This document shows, one piece after another, positions 53,591-63,954 of a stretch of 64,000 nt of DNA. Location of the stretch: NCBI GenBank assembly GCA_028285265.1, contig JANQPX010000035.1, positions 62,001 to 126,000 of the forward strand, given 5' to 3'. The position numbers and the translations under genes are program-made. Origin of the DNA: Geminicoccaceae bacterium (lineage in GTDB: Bacteria; Pseudomonadota; Alphaproteobacteria; Geminicoccales; Geminicoccaceae). The first letter of the stretch is position 1. Each line of letters begins with the position of its first letter. Under the pieces are notes generated by a model. The model made no database searches. It saw only the letters and a list, made by a program, of their open reading frames with translations, and had not been told where the DNA came from.

Positions 53591-54532
53591 CTATTTGCCA
53601 ATCTTCTCATCGGCAGCTCGGTTATGCCCAGCAAGGGCCATCAACCGACGATCGCGCCACTCCGAGCGTTCGGATAGACGATCGGCAGGCAGACGTTCGC
53701 GTCGCTCGGCTTCGAGCCGGCGTGCGAGTGCCGGGGACCAATCAAGGGGTGCGATGGTTGAACGCTCGATCTCTTCATAAAGAGGGCCATAACGATCGAT
53801 ATAGTCGGCAATGCCGCCTGGGGCATTGAGATCGATGGTTTCAAAGGGCCCAATAAAGGACCAACGCCGTCCGATGCCGTCACGGATCGCGATATCGACC
53901 TCCTCAGCCGTACAAACCCCGTCTTCGACCAAGCGCAGCGCCATGGACAACAAGGCGCCCTGCAGCCGATTGGCGACAAATCCTGGGGTTTCTTTCTTGA
54001 GGCGGATCGGCGATTGACCAACCCTGGTCATCAACTCAAAAACGTAATCCATGGCCGTGGCATCGGTCCAGGGAGCTGGGCAAAGCTCCACCAAGGGCGT
54101 CACCGATGGTGGATTAATAGGATGGGCAACCAGACAGCGGGCACGACAGGCAAGACTCTCGGTGAAGGCAGACGCTGGGATGCCGGATGTTGAACTGCCG
54201 ATAATCGTATCGTCGCCCACAACTCGATCCAGGTCCTTATAGACCTCGCGTTTCACCTCAAGCCGTTCCGGCACGCTTTCCTGAATATAGCGAGCGCCTG
54301 CCACGGCATCACTGGTCTTTATCGCGTAGCTGATGCGACCAAGCACACTGTCTGGGTCGTCAATCAGCTTGAAACGCGTGAGATCATTGAGCCTTGACGC
54401 GATGGTGACTTCAGCCTGCTCAAGCGTCATCGGTGAGGCATCGTAGAGGGCAACCTCATGGCCTGCCCGGGCGAAGACGATCGCCCAGGCTTGGCCGACC
54501 AACCCACTGCCAATGAGGGCAATTTTTTCCAC
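53591..54532 (-). CDS. 3-hydroxyacyl-CoA dehydrogenase family protein
   Basis: A 313-residue NAD-dependent dehydrogenase of the lambda-crystallin / L-gulonate or carnitine dehydrogenase branch. The Rossmann motif GSGLVGQAWA (about 7-16), QESVPERLEVKREVYKDLD, the catalytic region CLVAHPINPPSVTPLVELCP (His ~140), and the C-terminal domain PGFVANRLQGALLSMALRLVEDGVCT fit this branch. The ~30-residue Arg-rich tail is extra. Probably oxidises a beta-hydroxy acid or its CoA ester. Stands alone. Confidence 0.92.
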   Translation of the reverse strand: MEKIALIGSGLVGQAWAIVFARAGHEVALYDASPMTLEQAEVTIASRLNDLTRFKLIDDPDSVLGRISYAIKTSDAVAGARYIQESVPERLEVKREVYKDLDRVVGDDTIIGSSTSGIPASAFTESLACRARCLVAHPINPPSVTPLVELCPAPWTDATAMDYVFELMTRVGQSPIRLKKETPGFVANRLQGALLSMALRLVEDGVCTAEEVDIAIRDGIGRRWSFIGPFETIDLNAPGGIADYIDRYGPLYEEIERSTIAPLDWSPALARRLEAERRERLPADRLSERSEWRDRRLMALAGHNRAADEKIGK

Positions 54533-54543
54533 CTACGCCTCCC

Positions 54544-54964
54544 TTATCGGACAAAATAAAAAAAAAGGGCAAGGTCGCCACGTCGCCTCCTGCGTCCTTG
54601 AGCCCTGCCCGCATCGATAAAGGCACGGCGTTGTATAAAGCGCGCTCCTCTATCGATCGGAAATGTAGCAGGCGGTACGTTATCTTCGATGCCCGCTTGA
54701 GGTGAACGCTCGGCCCCACGGTCTCTGGCGATGATCGTGCCGCCGAAGGTATTGTCATCGTTGACGCTCGCAACAAAGACGCCAAGCCCCGATTCCAAAA
54801 ATTTTGCGCAGCAACGTCAAGGCGACGCTATCCCGGGACAGGATGAGACAGTGGACGATTCCGCCGTTTGGGACCAAAGCCACATCAGCAACGCCTGGCT
54901 CTAGGCCCTCGTCATCAGATGAAGGGCGAGGGTTCAACAAAATACATCTCGGCTTCGCCACCAA
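54544..54964 (-). pseudogene. Frameshifted coding-like sequence of unknown function
   Basis: The spacer between recA and the dehydrogenase (54533-55056) holds two overlapping minus-strand frames that read as one protein if a single base is removed from the run AAAATTTTT near 54798. These are EGLEPGVADVALVPNGGIVH and LILSRDSVALTLLRK, then FLESGLGVFVASVNDDNTF, then GGTIIARDRGAERSP. Both parts have coding-like codon use across the junction. The family is not recognised; the C-terminal third is Arg-rich. It could be a recent pseudogene or a homopolymer error in the sequence. Confidence 0.45.
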
Positions 54965-55056
54965 GAAGCGACCCGTGGTGTGCCGTCTTCAAGAGCTAGC
55001 CTCGGGGTCAAAAGACCGAGGCGTGATCGGCGTGGGAGCGGGAGACTTAGGATGCG

Positions 55057-56151
<1,095 letters not shown>

Positions 56152-56298
56152 CCATGTTAATTGTCATCTTGCACGATGCTGCCAAGCGTTATAGCGGTGG
56201 AGGAACGTCAACGAAAGGCCTGGCTTTTCAAACTCGGCAATTGCCGTCGGACTGTTGCGCCCGATGACGCGTGATAATGGTAAAAGGGGGGAACGGGT

Positions 56299-57111
56299 AT
56301 GGCGACTTTTCAGATCAACGATAACAACACGCTCTTCTTCGAGTACCAAGAGCCTCGCGAGACCGATGGCGCAACCTTCGTTTTTTTTAACGCTCTGACA
56401 GGCGATACCAGTGCGTGGGAGGCCGAAATCGGCCCGGCCCTTCGCGAAGCGGGGCACGGCACGCTGATCTGGAATTTCCGCGGGCAAAAGGATAGCACCT
56501 TCAGCAGTCCAGAGGTGATTACGGCTGACGGCATCGTTCAAGACGCCGTGGCCCTCCTCAAGGATGCGATGCCTCGCAACCCCGTTTTTGTTGGCCTGTC
56601 GATCGGCGGACTTTTCGCGGCGAAGGCGCATCTCAGTGATGCGCCCTGCAAGGGCCTGCTCCTTATCAATACCCTTAGGAAACCAGGCCCCAAGCTCGAC
56701 TGGACCAACCGCGCTGCCCATCGCGCGGCCGTTGTTGGTGGCGGTCGATTGATCCAAGATCTGATGTTACCGCATCTAACCGGCCCAGCCTGGCAAGCCG
56801 CCAACAGCGACAACTTTTTGAAGGACGAGCCCTACGAGCCCCTCGATCCACAATGTGGCGCCGCGAGGCTGTTGGCAGCTGGGATCGGTGCCGACTGGAA
56901 CCTCGCATATGAAGACCTGACCATACCGGTGACCGTCCTGAGTGGCCTTCAGGACCATGTTTTCTACAATGCTGCTGATGTCGCCGAGCTCACCAAGCGG
57001 CTGCCTATGGCAGAAACCATCGACATTTCCGATATCGGTCATCTCGTCACGATGGAACGCCCAGCTGCCATCACGCGAGCCTGTCTGGCGTTAGCTGACA
57101 GACTGGCTTAA
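56299..57111 (+). CDS. Alpha/beta hydrolase
   Basis: A 270-residue hydrolase. The nucleophile elbow VGLSIGG (Ser about residue 98), an oxyanion region near FFNALTGDTSAW, the acid Asp in SGLQDHVFYNAADV and the catalytic His in DISDIGHLVTMERP complete the triad. The sequence is closest in style to 3-oxoadipate enol-lactonase and other esterase-like members, with substrate unknown. GGGGG-rich ribosome site upstream. Divergent from recA. Confidence 0.9.
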   Translation: MATFQINDNNTLFFEYQEPRETDGATFVFFNALTGDTSAWEAEIGPALREAGHGTLIWNFRGQKDSTFSSPEVITADGIVQDAVALLKDAMPRNPVFVGLSIGGLFAAKAHLSDAPCKGLLLINTLRKPGPKLDWTNRAAHRAAVVGGGRLIQDLMLPHLTGPAWQAANSDNFLKDEPYEPLDPQCGAARLLAAGIGADWNLAYEDLTIPVTVLSGLQDHVFYNAADVAELTKRLPMAETIDISDIGHLVTMERPAAITRACLALADRLA

Positions 57112-57220
57112 TAGGCGGCCCGATATCGAGAGCTCGATCAAGAGCCCCTGATGCCCCCCTGATACCAATGTAAACTCCCATCCGAGGCAACTGCCGGAGG
57201 GGTCGAGGACTGGTGGGCGA

Positions 57221-58108
57221 TCAGACGTCCTCATTCCGATCATAGAGTTTCAGCAGAGCGATGGCATCCAAGTCGCCATGGCCCTTACTCATCATCACGC
57301 GGAAGAGTGCCGCCGTTTGACTGGACATCGGGATCGGCACCTTAAGGTCGCGCGCCATATCATGCATCAAATCCAAGTCCTTCATGCACTGAAAGAGATA
57401 TCCAGCGGGTGCAAAATCTCGATCAAGCATGCGGGGCCAGACCTTTTGCAACATGGCAGAGCCGGCATAGCCACTGCCAAGAGCGTCTGGGATTTTCGCG
57501 GCGTCAACACCGCCTGCTTCGGCTAATGCCAAGGCTTCGGCGAGGATCGCGAACCCGTTCAAGACAAACACCTGATTGACCATTTTCGTGACCTGGCCGC
57601 TGCCAATCGGTCCCATATGCGTGGCGTCTCCTAGATCGGCGAGATGGGGTAGAACCCGAGCGACCACGTCGTCACTGCCGCCAACCATGATCGCAAGCTT
57701 ACCCGCTGCTGCAGCGGGCGGACCGCCAGAGATCGGCGCATCAACCCAAACCATGCCGGTCTCCCGTTCGAGACGTTCGGCGAACGCCTTGGTCACCTCA
57801 ACGGGCGTGGTCGAGTGGTCGATCAGGATCTTGCCGGCCGACGCGCCGGCAGCAATCCCGTCGTCACCAAAGACGGCCGCTTCCAAGTCCTTTTGCGTCA
57901 TAACGCAGATATGGACGATCGCCGATGATGTCGTCACGTCGGCCGCCGTCGTCGCTGGGATGACGCCATGGGCCCCGGCTTGACCGACTTTTTCTGGGAC
58001 CCGGTCGAATCCCATGACCCGGTGGCCAGAAGTGGCAAGGCGTTTCGTAAAGGCTTGCCCCATCAAGCCAAGCCCAATGAACCCAATGGTCTGTTGGTCG
58101 TTGGACAT
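57221..58108 (-). CDS. NAD(P)-dependent beta-hydroxyacid dehydrogenase (3-hydroxyisobutyrate dehydrogenase family)
   Basis: A 295-residue oxidoreductase. The dinucleotide motif GFIGLGLMGQAFTKRL (about 9-24), substrate loop DAPISGGPPAA, and the catalytic Lys in GQVTKMVNQ (about 170) followed by EALALAEAGG are the HIBADH/tartronate-semialdehyde-reductase marks. Strong ribosome site GGAGGATGAGG. Likely reduces or oxidises a 3-hydroxy acid such as tartronate semialdehyde or hydroxyisobutyrate. Confidence 0.92.
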   Translation of the reverse strand: MSNDQQTIGFIGLGLMGQAFTKRLATSGHRVMGFDRVPEKVGQAGAHGVIPATTAADVTTSSAIVHICVMTQKDLEAAVFGDDGIAAGASAGKILIDHSTTPVEVTKAFAERLERETGMVWVDAPISGGPPAAAAGKLAIMVGGSDDVVARVLPHLADLGDATHMGPIGSGQVTKMVNQVFVLNGFAILAEALALAEAGGVDAAKIPDALGSGYAGSAMLQKVWPRMLDRDFAPAGYLFQCMKDLDLMHDMARDLKVPIPMSSQTAALFRVMMSKGHGDLDAIALLKLYDRNEDV

Positions 58109-58261
58109 TCCTCATCCTCCTTCGCTGGTTTCAGCATCGAAGCACAGTGCGTTTGTCACCGATACCCGACAAAAAAGATGTGGATAGATGGAACATCGGC
58201 CGTGACGGATGATGCCTGGAAGGCTATCGGTTGCGTAAGGTTGAGTTGGAAGGAGGCCGGC

Positions 58262-58990
58262 ATGCTCGGTTCTGACGGTCTGGAACAGGCACAGTCCAAG
58301 AAAAACGTCTTTAGCCGCGAGCGGCAGCTTCAGCAGCCGACGCTTGATCTACCACCTAGTTTCAAACCAGATGTGCGCAATCAATCCGACGGCCTCATCT
58401 TCTTGCAGAGTCTTCAGGCGACGTCCTTTCCGCTTTGTATCTTTGATCCGCAATATCGAGGGGTCCTCGATCGTCAGAAATACGGCAATGAGGGCCAACG
58501 GCAAAAAGATCGTGCTCGGCTGGAACAGATGGACGACGAACTGATAGGCCACTTCATTACGGCGATCGATCGTGTCCTCATCGGCAGTGGCCATCTCCTC
58601 CTCTGGCTTGACAAATATCACCTGTGCACAGGCGTTTCATCCTGGATTGGGTCGACCGACCTCGAGATCGTTGACCTCATTGTCTGGAATAAGATGCGCA
58701 TTGGCATGGGCTATCGCACGCGCCGCACAAGCGAGTATCTGCTGGTGCTGCAGAAAAAGCCTCTCCGTGCCAAAGGCGTTTGGAAGGCACATGACATACC
58801 TGATGTTTGGAACGAGAAACTCGCACAGCGGGGCGGTCATGCTAAGCCGGTTGGCCTTCAATCCCGCTTGATCGACTGCCTCACCAATCCCGGTGATATG
58901 GTTATCGATCCAGCGGCGGGAACCTATAGCGTCCTTGAGGCGTGCAAAGCCACAGATCGACATTTTCTCGGATGTGATCTCCAGGGTTAA
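58262..58990 (+). CDS. Orphan DNA adenine/cytosine-N4 methyltransferase
   Basis: A 242-residue beta-class amino-methyltransferase. Motif IV comes first as FDPQYRG (DPPY variant, about residue 61), followed by target regions HLLLWLDKYHL and DLIVWNKMRIGMGYRTRRTSEYLLVLQK. SAM motif I is at the C-terminal end, DPAAGTYSVLEAC. KPVGLQSRLIDCLTNPGD is the usual helix before it. AAGGAGG lies 5 bases before ATG 58262, which decides this start; the longer frame is unsupported. No restriction endonuclease gene is adjacent, so it is an orphan enzyme, possibly of phage origin. Confidence 0.85.
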   Translation: MLGSDGLEQAQSKKNVFSRERQLQQPTLDLPPSFKPDVRNQSDGLIFLQSLQATSFPLCIFDPQYRGVLDRQKYGNEGQRQKDRARLEQMDDELIGHFITAIDRVLIGSGHLLLWLDKYHLCTGVSSWIGSTDLEIVDLIVWNKMRIGMGYRTRRTSEYLLVLQKKPLRAKGVWKAHDIPDVWNEKLAQRGGHAKPVGLQSRLIDCLTNPGDMVIDPAAGTYSVLEACKATDRHFLGCDLQG

Positions 58991-59276
58991 AGCCGCACAA
59001 GCCAGAACGCTCAATCGTCGATCTGACCGCCCCGTCTTACCAAGGCCTGGCTTGATGGACGGACGGCTCAGGTCTAATTTATTAAAAATGTTCGAATCAT
59101 TCGGTGGCATTTAAATCAATTCAGTTAGGTCAGACCAGGCATTTGCTCGATTAAAACTCACATTGGACAGTCAGCCCGACACAACTTCGTTCTCATTGAC
59201 TCAACGACATAAGCAACGATGCAAAGCTAGAGCCTCGTAGCGAACTTTGGCAGCATCGGATGAGGAAAACACCCCC

Positions 59277-59795
59277 ATGGCCGACAGCATTACGTTGCGC
59301 TACCAAAATCGAGAGGTGATCTTCGAGAAGAGCACGAAGTTAGTGGCGGTTCGGGCCCGTGCCGGGATGGCCGTGCGCATGCAAGCCGACGTCGACCGAA
59401 TCGCGATGACCAAAGGGTCAGACCATCGTCAGACCATCGGCGCCTTTGAGGTGGTTGAGCTTCGCCCGTCAGCAACCGGCCTCGATCAGGATCTTGATTG
59501 GTTGCGCGCCCAGCCATCCGTGGCGGCAGCAAGCCATGTCTTCTTCGTCAAAGGACAAGCGACATTGATGGTCCCGAGCGGCCATGTCGAGCTTCAGTTC
59601 GATCTCGATCTTGCCGGCCATGAACAACAAGCCATCCTGGCCCGCTACCGGCTCCAGGCGGTCGAGCATCGAGGTCAAGGTAGCTATCTCGTCAGCATTA
59701 CGTCAGGCTCTAAAAACCCACTCGCGACGGCTGCGGCCCTTCAGGCCGAACCGGGGATCGCCCTTGCCGAGCCAGAATTCGTCAATCCGAGCTAG
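59277..59795 (+). CDS. Stand-alone propeptide-like protein of S8 (subtilisin/fervidolysin) proteases
   Basis: A 172-residue protein. Its second half (LARYRLQAVEHRGQGSYLVSI..., LATAAALQAEPGIALAEPEFVNP) matches the fervidolysin-type N-terminal prodomain that chaperones and inhibits S8 proteases. In proteases this is followed by the catalytic domain, but here a stop follows the AEPEFVNP strand. It may be an independent protease inhibitor or a truncated protease remnant. No protease gene is within the window. No signal peptide is obvious at MADSITLRYQNREV. A short out-of-frame coding-like stretch just beyond (to 59868) could reflect decay. Confidence 0.7.
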   Translation: MADSITLRYQNREVIFEKSTKLVAVRARAGMAVRMQADVDRIAMTKGSDHRQTIGAFEVVELRPSATGLDQDLDWLRAQPSVAAASHVFFVKGQATLMVPSGHVELQFDLDLAGHEQQAILARYRLQAVEHRGQGSYLVSITSGSKNPLATAAALQAEPGIALAEPEFVNPS

Positions 59796-60080
59796 ACGCC
59801 GAGCGCTCCTGCAACGCTTGGCGCGCGCCTCGCGGGCGGTCATCGTTGAACGACGCATCAAAGCTTAGCCCACCGTCCAGGACACAACGATCCACCGTGA
59901 TCTCTGGTGGCCCGGATGTCGATCAGCCCTGTCACGCCAATTGCGGAGCCAATCACGGCGCCAGCAGGCTCGAGCTTATCGAACCTCGAGCGCGATGTTT
60001 GGCTAACTGGCTAAGCTTCGCCTAACATAAAGCGGTTTGATCACATCCATGTCTTTCAAATTCGTAGCGGAGACGTCCTG

Positions 60081-60716
60081 GTGGCCGACTATCAACTCTA
60101 CTGTTTTGCCCAATCCGGCAACGCCTATAAACCTGCACTCATGCTCAGCCTTTGTGGCGCTGATTGGGAGCCACGTTTCGTTGACTTTTTCAACGGTGAG
60201 ACACGCAGTAAGGCCTTCCGTGCCATGAATCCGATGGGCGAAGTCCCAGTGCTCGATCATCAAGGTCGATTGTTGACCCAATCCGGAATCATTCTCGATT
60301 ATCTCGCCGAACGTCACGGTCAATTCGGCGCCGCCGATGGTGATGAAAGGCGAGAAATTTGGCGTTGGATTTTGTTCGATAATCACAAGCTCACCAACAA
60401 CATCGCGACCTACCGGTTCTTGTTGCGCTTTGCGAAGACTGGTGAGACTCCCGTGACAGAGTTTCTCAAGGGACGGCTGCGGAGCGCACTCAAGGTTCTT
60501 GATGGCCATCTCGCCGATCGTGACTACGTCGCTTCGAGCCGACCGACCATCGCTGACATCTCGCTCGTCGGCTATCTCTTTTGGCCGACAGAATTTGACG
60601 TCACTTGGGATGATTACCCAGCGATTGGCGCCTGGCTAAATCGCATCCAAGCCTTACCAGGCTGGGTCCATCCCTATGAGTTAATGCCTGGCCATCCTCT
60701 GCCGGACGCTAGCTGA
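60081..60716 (+). CDS. Glutathione S-transferase family protein
   Basis: A 211-residue GST. The thioredoxin-fold N-terminal half (VADYQLYCFAQSGNAYKPALMLSLCG) has the glutathione-contact regions GEVPVLDH and LTQSGIILDYLAE, and the all-helical C-terminal half contains DYVASSRPTIADISLVGYLFWP, the conserved N-capping box with Asp. Start is GTG with GGAG 8 bases before. Substrate unknown. Confidence 0.93.
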   Translation: MADYQLYCFAQSGNAYKPALMLSLCGADWEPRFVDFFNGETRSKAFRAMNPMGEVPVLDHQGRLLTQSGIILDYLAERHGQFGAADGDERREIWRWILFDNHKLTNNIATYRFLLRFAKTGETPVTEFLKGRLRSALKVLDGHLADRDYVASSRPTIADISLVGYLFWPTEFDVTWDDYPAIGAWLNRIQALPGWVHPYELMPGHPLPDAS

Positions 60717-60750
60717 GGCGTTTTTCGCAAGATCGGTGGAGCACGTTTGG

Positions 60751-60785
60751 ACAAAGAGGGCCGTCTTAGCCGCGCCCCTCTTTGT
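60751..60785. terminator. Bidirectional hairpin between convergent genes
   Basis: ACAAAGAGGG (60751-60760) and CCCTCTTTGT (60776-60785) form a perfect ten-pair stem with a 15-base loop. With the A-rich and T-rich arm ends it can serve the GST gene on one strand and the small membrane-protein gene on the other. Confidence 0.7.
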
Positions 60786-60799
60786 CGTGGTACACGTCG

Positions 60800-61078
60800 T
60801 TAGGACTTGTTGATCATCGATTTGATGATACCAACGATCACCATCAAGATGCCGCCGCCGACACCAGAGCCGGCAACATTGCCGATCAGCGCGCCGATAT
60901 CAAAACCACCTTCGGCCCCGGTCATCGGACCGCCAAGGCCCAAGAGCTGGCTACCAAGCCCACCACCGACGACCCCAACCACCGCATTGAGCAGCGGGCC
61001 GAGGCTAAAATTCTTTAAAACGGCGCCCGCGATATTGCCCCCGAGCGCACCACTGATGAGGCTAATAAGAAGTTCCAT
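60800..61078 (-). CDS. Small glycine-rich membrane protein
   Basis: A 92-residue protein rich in Gly, Val, Ile and Leu with two or three hydrophobic helices (LISLISGALGGNIAGAVL, LLNAVVGVVGGGLGSQLLGL, GGGILMVIVGIIKSM). No catalytic motif. It resembles short hypothetical membrane proteins of the GlsB/YeaQ size class but I cannot place it. A GGGGGG ribosome site precedes the ATG. Confidence 0.8.
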   Translation of the reverse strand: MELLISLISGALGGNIAGAVLKNFSLGPLLNAVVGVVGGGLGSQLLGLGGPMTGAEGGFDIGALIGNVAGSGVGGGILMVIVGIIKSMINKS

Positions 61079-61202
61079 GCTGCCCCCCTAGACGTTATTT
61101 TTTGACCGTCTCATCATTAACTTTATGTAATTTTGTCCCTATTCCATACCCTCTTTGTGAATTTTATGTCGAATCGCATGATGGCGCCGGGCACGGCATG
61201 AC

Positions 61203-62198
61203 CTACGAGCGACGGCGGGACCAGCCAAAATTCCGTTGGCTTGGAGGCTGAGACCGCATCTCAAGTTCGGGCTTGAGGTCGACGGCCGGCGGCGCCTCTT
61301 CCTTTTGCTTCTCGGCCACTGGTGACACGGACTCAGATCGAACGCGGGAACGCTGTAGTTCGTTCAGCATGAAGTCCCGGGCATGACGGGCCAGGCTTTC
61401 CGGATCCCGCCAAAGCGGCCTCCAAACGGCGAGGTCCGCATTGAGCTTGGGGTCGCCAATACCGGCGGAGAAGGCTTCGAAGGTAATCACGCCTCGATAG
61501 TCATGCTGGGCAAGCGCGCGAAAGAGGGCACAAAAGTCGATGCTACCCGTGCCAAGATAGCCACGGTGGCTCTCATTGATGTGGACATAGCCGAGACGAT
61601 CACCGAGACGCTGAATCAAGGCATCTGGAGCGCCTTCCTCGATGTTCATGTGATAGCTGTCGAGATGGACAACCATATTGTCAGCACCGATCGTCTGAAT
61701 CAGCTTGAGCGCATCATCTCCGGTGTTGATGAGATTGCTTTCGTAACGATTGACCGGCTCGATCCCAATCGTGATATCTGAGGCGAGCGCCTCCTCGGCA
61801 AGACGACCAAGCGCTTGCACGCAATTCCAGCGTCCAGCCTCACTCGGCGCTTCGGGATATTTGCCTAACGCCGAATAGAGCACGCCACTGAGCATTGTCG
61901 AACCAAGATCGCGGGCAACCGCTAAGGCGTCATGCAGGAGGGCATCGCCTCGCTTGACCTTGGCCAGATCATCGCTGGAGATATCGTTGTCAAAGCCTAA
62001 GCCGAGAGAGGTCATCGGCTTGATGCCAGCGCCGACCAAGGCGCGCCGCGTTTGTTCGACATCAATCGCTTTCGGATCGATCAACGGAATTTCGAGATAC
62101 TCAAATCCGCAGGCCGCCGCGCGATCGATGGCACGCGCCGCTTCGTCCTGACTCCAACCGCTGACAAAAACCAGCGCGTGAACGCCAAGCGGGTTCAT
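61203..62198 (-). CDS. Sugar phosphate isomerase/epimerase (D-tagatose 3-epimerase-like)
   Basis: A 331-residue TIM-barrel isomerase. Metal ligands follow the DTE pattern: Glu in IGIEPVNRYESN (about 152), Asp in VVHLDSYHMNIEE (about 185), His in YVHINESHRGYLG (about 211) and Glu in VITFEAFS (about 246). NINTGDDALKLI-like segment LINTGDDALKL is family-typical. The last ~50 residues (after FMLNELQR) are charged and Pro-rich, longer than in relatives. It would interconvert ketoses at C3. It may belong with the aminotransferase upstream on the same strand, 53 bases away. Confidence 0.9.
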   Translation of the reverse strand: MNPLGVHALVFVSGWSQDEAARAIDRAAACGFEYLEIPLIDPKAIDVEQTRRALVGAGIKPMTSLGLGFDNDISSDDLAKVKRGDALLHDALAVARDLGSTMLSGVLYSALGKYPEAPSEAGRWNCVQALGRLAEEALASDITIGIEPVNRYESNLINTGDDALKLIQTIGADNMVVHLDSYHMNIEEGAPDALIQRLGDRLGYVHINESHRGYLGTGSIDFCALFRALAQHDYRGVITFEAFSAGIGDPKLNADLAVWRPLWRDPESLARHARDFMLNELQRSRVRSESVSPVAEKQKEEAPPAVDLKPELEMRSQPPSQRNFGWSRRRS

Positions 62199-62251
62199 GA
62201 TAACCCCTCTCCTCTTCTTTTTTCTTCATTCGAAGCCGTGATGACTCGGCG

Positions 62252-63637
62252 CTAGTCGCCTTTCGCGACCTCATCAAGAGCATCCCTGAGACGCTCGGTG
62301 ACGACATCGACTTCTTCCTTGGTGATTGATAGCGGCGGCGACAGTGCGATGATATCCCCGCCGGGGAGTGGACGCGCTAATAACCCGCGAGCATGGGCGG
62401 CTTGCGACACCTTGGGCGCGATTTTCGCAGCTCCTTCGAACGGTCGCTTGCTGCCTTTGTCAGCGACAAACTCGATACCAAGAATCAGACCGACTCCGCG
62501 CACATGGCCCACCAGGGGATGGTCAGCAAAGGCTTCACGCATAGAGGCCTGGAGATGACTCCCCACAGTCGCCGCATTGGAGACGAGATCATCACGCTCA
62601 AAGATGTCCAGATTCGCCATGGCAGCGGCGGCGGCGACCGGGTGTCCGCCATAGGTGTATCCATGACCGAAGGGTCCGATATCCTTCGAGGTATCGATCA
62701 ACACATTCCAGATCTTGTCACCCACCAGGCTGGCAGACATCGGGATATAGCCGCTGGTCAGACCCTTCGCGGTTGTGATCAGATCGGGCTTGATATTGTA
62801 AAGGTTGGAGCCAAACCAGTGGCCTAGGCGACCAAAGCCGCAAATGACCTCATCCGCAACGAAGAGTACGTCGTGCTTTGCAAGGACCGGCTGAATCTCA
62901 TCGAAATACCCCTCCGGCGGCACATGGACTCCCCCGGCCCCCATAACCGGCTCGGCAAAGAAGGCCGCAACCGTGTCCGGTCCTTCGTGCTCGATGGTTT
63001 CGTCAAGTTCTTTGGCGAGTTGTTTCGAAAAGTCGCGCTCGGACAGGCCTTCAGGTTTCACCCTGTAGGGATCCGGACAGGAAACATGGCGAACTTCAGG
63101 AATGGGTAGGTTGAAGGCTTTGTGCAGGAGCGGAAGGCCGGTTAAGCTGGCCGATGCGACGGTTACACCGTGATAGCCCTTGTCTCGGGCAATCAGCTTC
63201 ACCTTGCCTGGCTTGCCGCGAAGGTGATTGTAATACCAGATCAGTTTGACGTTGGTATCGTTGGCATCTGAACCGGTATTGCCAAACAACACCTTGCTCA
63301 TGCCATCAGGAGCAAGACGCAATAGTCGATCGGCAAGTCGGATCGACGGTTCGGTACCCATGGAGGAAAAGGAGTGGAAGTAGGCAAGCTTCTTGGCTTG
63401 CTCATGAATGGCGTCGGCGACTTCGGACCTGCCATAGCCGATATTGACACACCAGAGACCGGCGACGGCATCCAGGTAACGCTTGCCGTTAGGGTCAGCA
63501 ACCCAAACGCCGCTGCCTTCACTGATGACACGCACGCCCTTTTCGAGATGGTCGGCGAGGGCCGTGTACGGATGGAAGACACTTTGACGATCGAGTTCTT
63601 CCAGCGAGAGATTATGAGTTGGTTCGACGAGTGTCAT
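62252..63637 (-). CDS. Class III (omega) aminotransferase, PLP-dependent
   Basis: A 461-residue transaminase for an omega-amine substrate (beta-alanine, putrescine or similar with pyruvate). VFHPYTALADHL, FGNTGSDANDTNVKLIWYYNH, RDKGYHGVTVASASLTG (cofactor-contact), FVADEVICGFGRLGHWFGS (PLP Asp) and TTAKGLTSGYIPM (Schiff-base Lys, about residue 290) are present. I choose ATG 63637 with GGGGA 6 bases upstream; the longer frame to 63736 is not supported. Confidence 0.95.
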   Translation of the reverse strand: MTLVEPTHNLSLEELDRQSVFHPYTALADHLEKGVRVISEGSGVWVADPNGKRYLDAVAGLWCVNIGYGRSEVADAIHEQAKKLAYFHSFSSMGTEPSIRLADRLLRLAPDGMSKVLFGNTGSDANDTNVKLIWYYNHLRGKPGKVKLIARDKGYHGVTVASASLTGLPLLHKAFNLPIPEVRHVSCPDPYRVKPEGLSERDFSKQLAKELDETIEHEGPDTVAAFFAEPVMGAGGVHVPPEGYFDEIQPVLAKHDVLFVADEVICGFGRLGHWFGSNLYNIKPDLITTAKGLTSGYIPMSASLVGDKIWNVLIDTSKDIGPFGHGYTYGGHPVAAAAAMANLDIFERDDLVSNAATVGSHLQASMREAFADHPLVGHVRGVGLILGIEFVADKGSKRPFEGAAKIAPKVSQAAHARGLLARPLPGGDIIALSPPLSITKEEVDVVTERLRDALDEVAKGD

Positions 63638-63954
63638 GCGCGGTCCCCTGATCGCGAAAAGCCGTAACGCTTTTGCCAAGCATAGCGCCAGCTGGTCCCT
63701 CGGCCAATGGGATCTCGTCAGGATCGACAAGGACAAGACCCAACAGGATCAAAAGGCGACGGAAGGCCATTAACCAAAAGTCTCACATTCCCGACATCAA
63801 ATAGACAAGGAAAAATTCAATAATAGAAATTGCGTATCATTGGTAAACACAAATTAACATTAATACTAAATTGATGTTATCAGTCTTTTTATTTGACAAT
63901 TTAATGAAAATATACTATGTTCTTCAGCAGAATTGCTGGAGGCGAAGATTGACG
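63638..63954. other. AT-rich intergenic region
   Basis: A 317-base region whose right half is markedly AT-rich, between the aminotransferase and a divergent gene at the window edge. No gene is seen inside; it holds the promoter noted below. Confidence 0.6.
63893..63921 (+). promoter_or_regulatory. Putative sigma-70 promoter for the right-edge gene
   Basis: TTGACA (63893-63898), exactly 17 bases, then TATGTT (63916-63921). The -35 is consensus, the -10 matches four of six. The ATG at 63955 follows 34 bases later. Confidence 0.5.

Noticed and set aside
54905..54933. Terminator hairpin for recA (CCCTCG...CGAGGG)
   Set aside because: It lies within a coding-like stretch, is over 120 bases from the recA stop and lacks a U-tract.
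56152..56298. LexA box upstream of recA
   Set aside because: GAAC and a near GAAA occur but spacing and the second half do not fit GAAC-N7-GAAC or GTTC forms.
59870..60000. Minus-strand coding-like stretch (GAVIGSAIGVTGLIDI)
   Set aside because: Fewer than 50 codons, no start codon and no family match; too weak to call even as a gene remnant.
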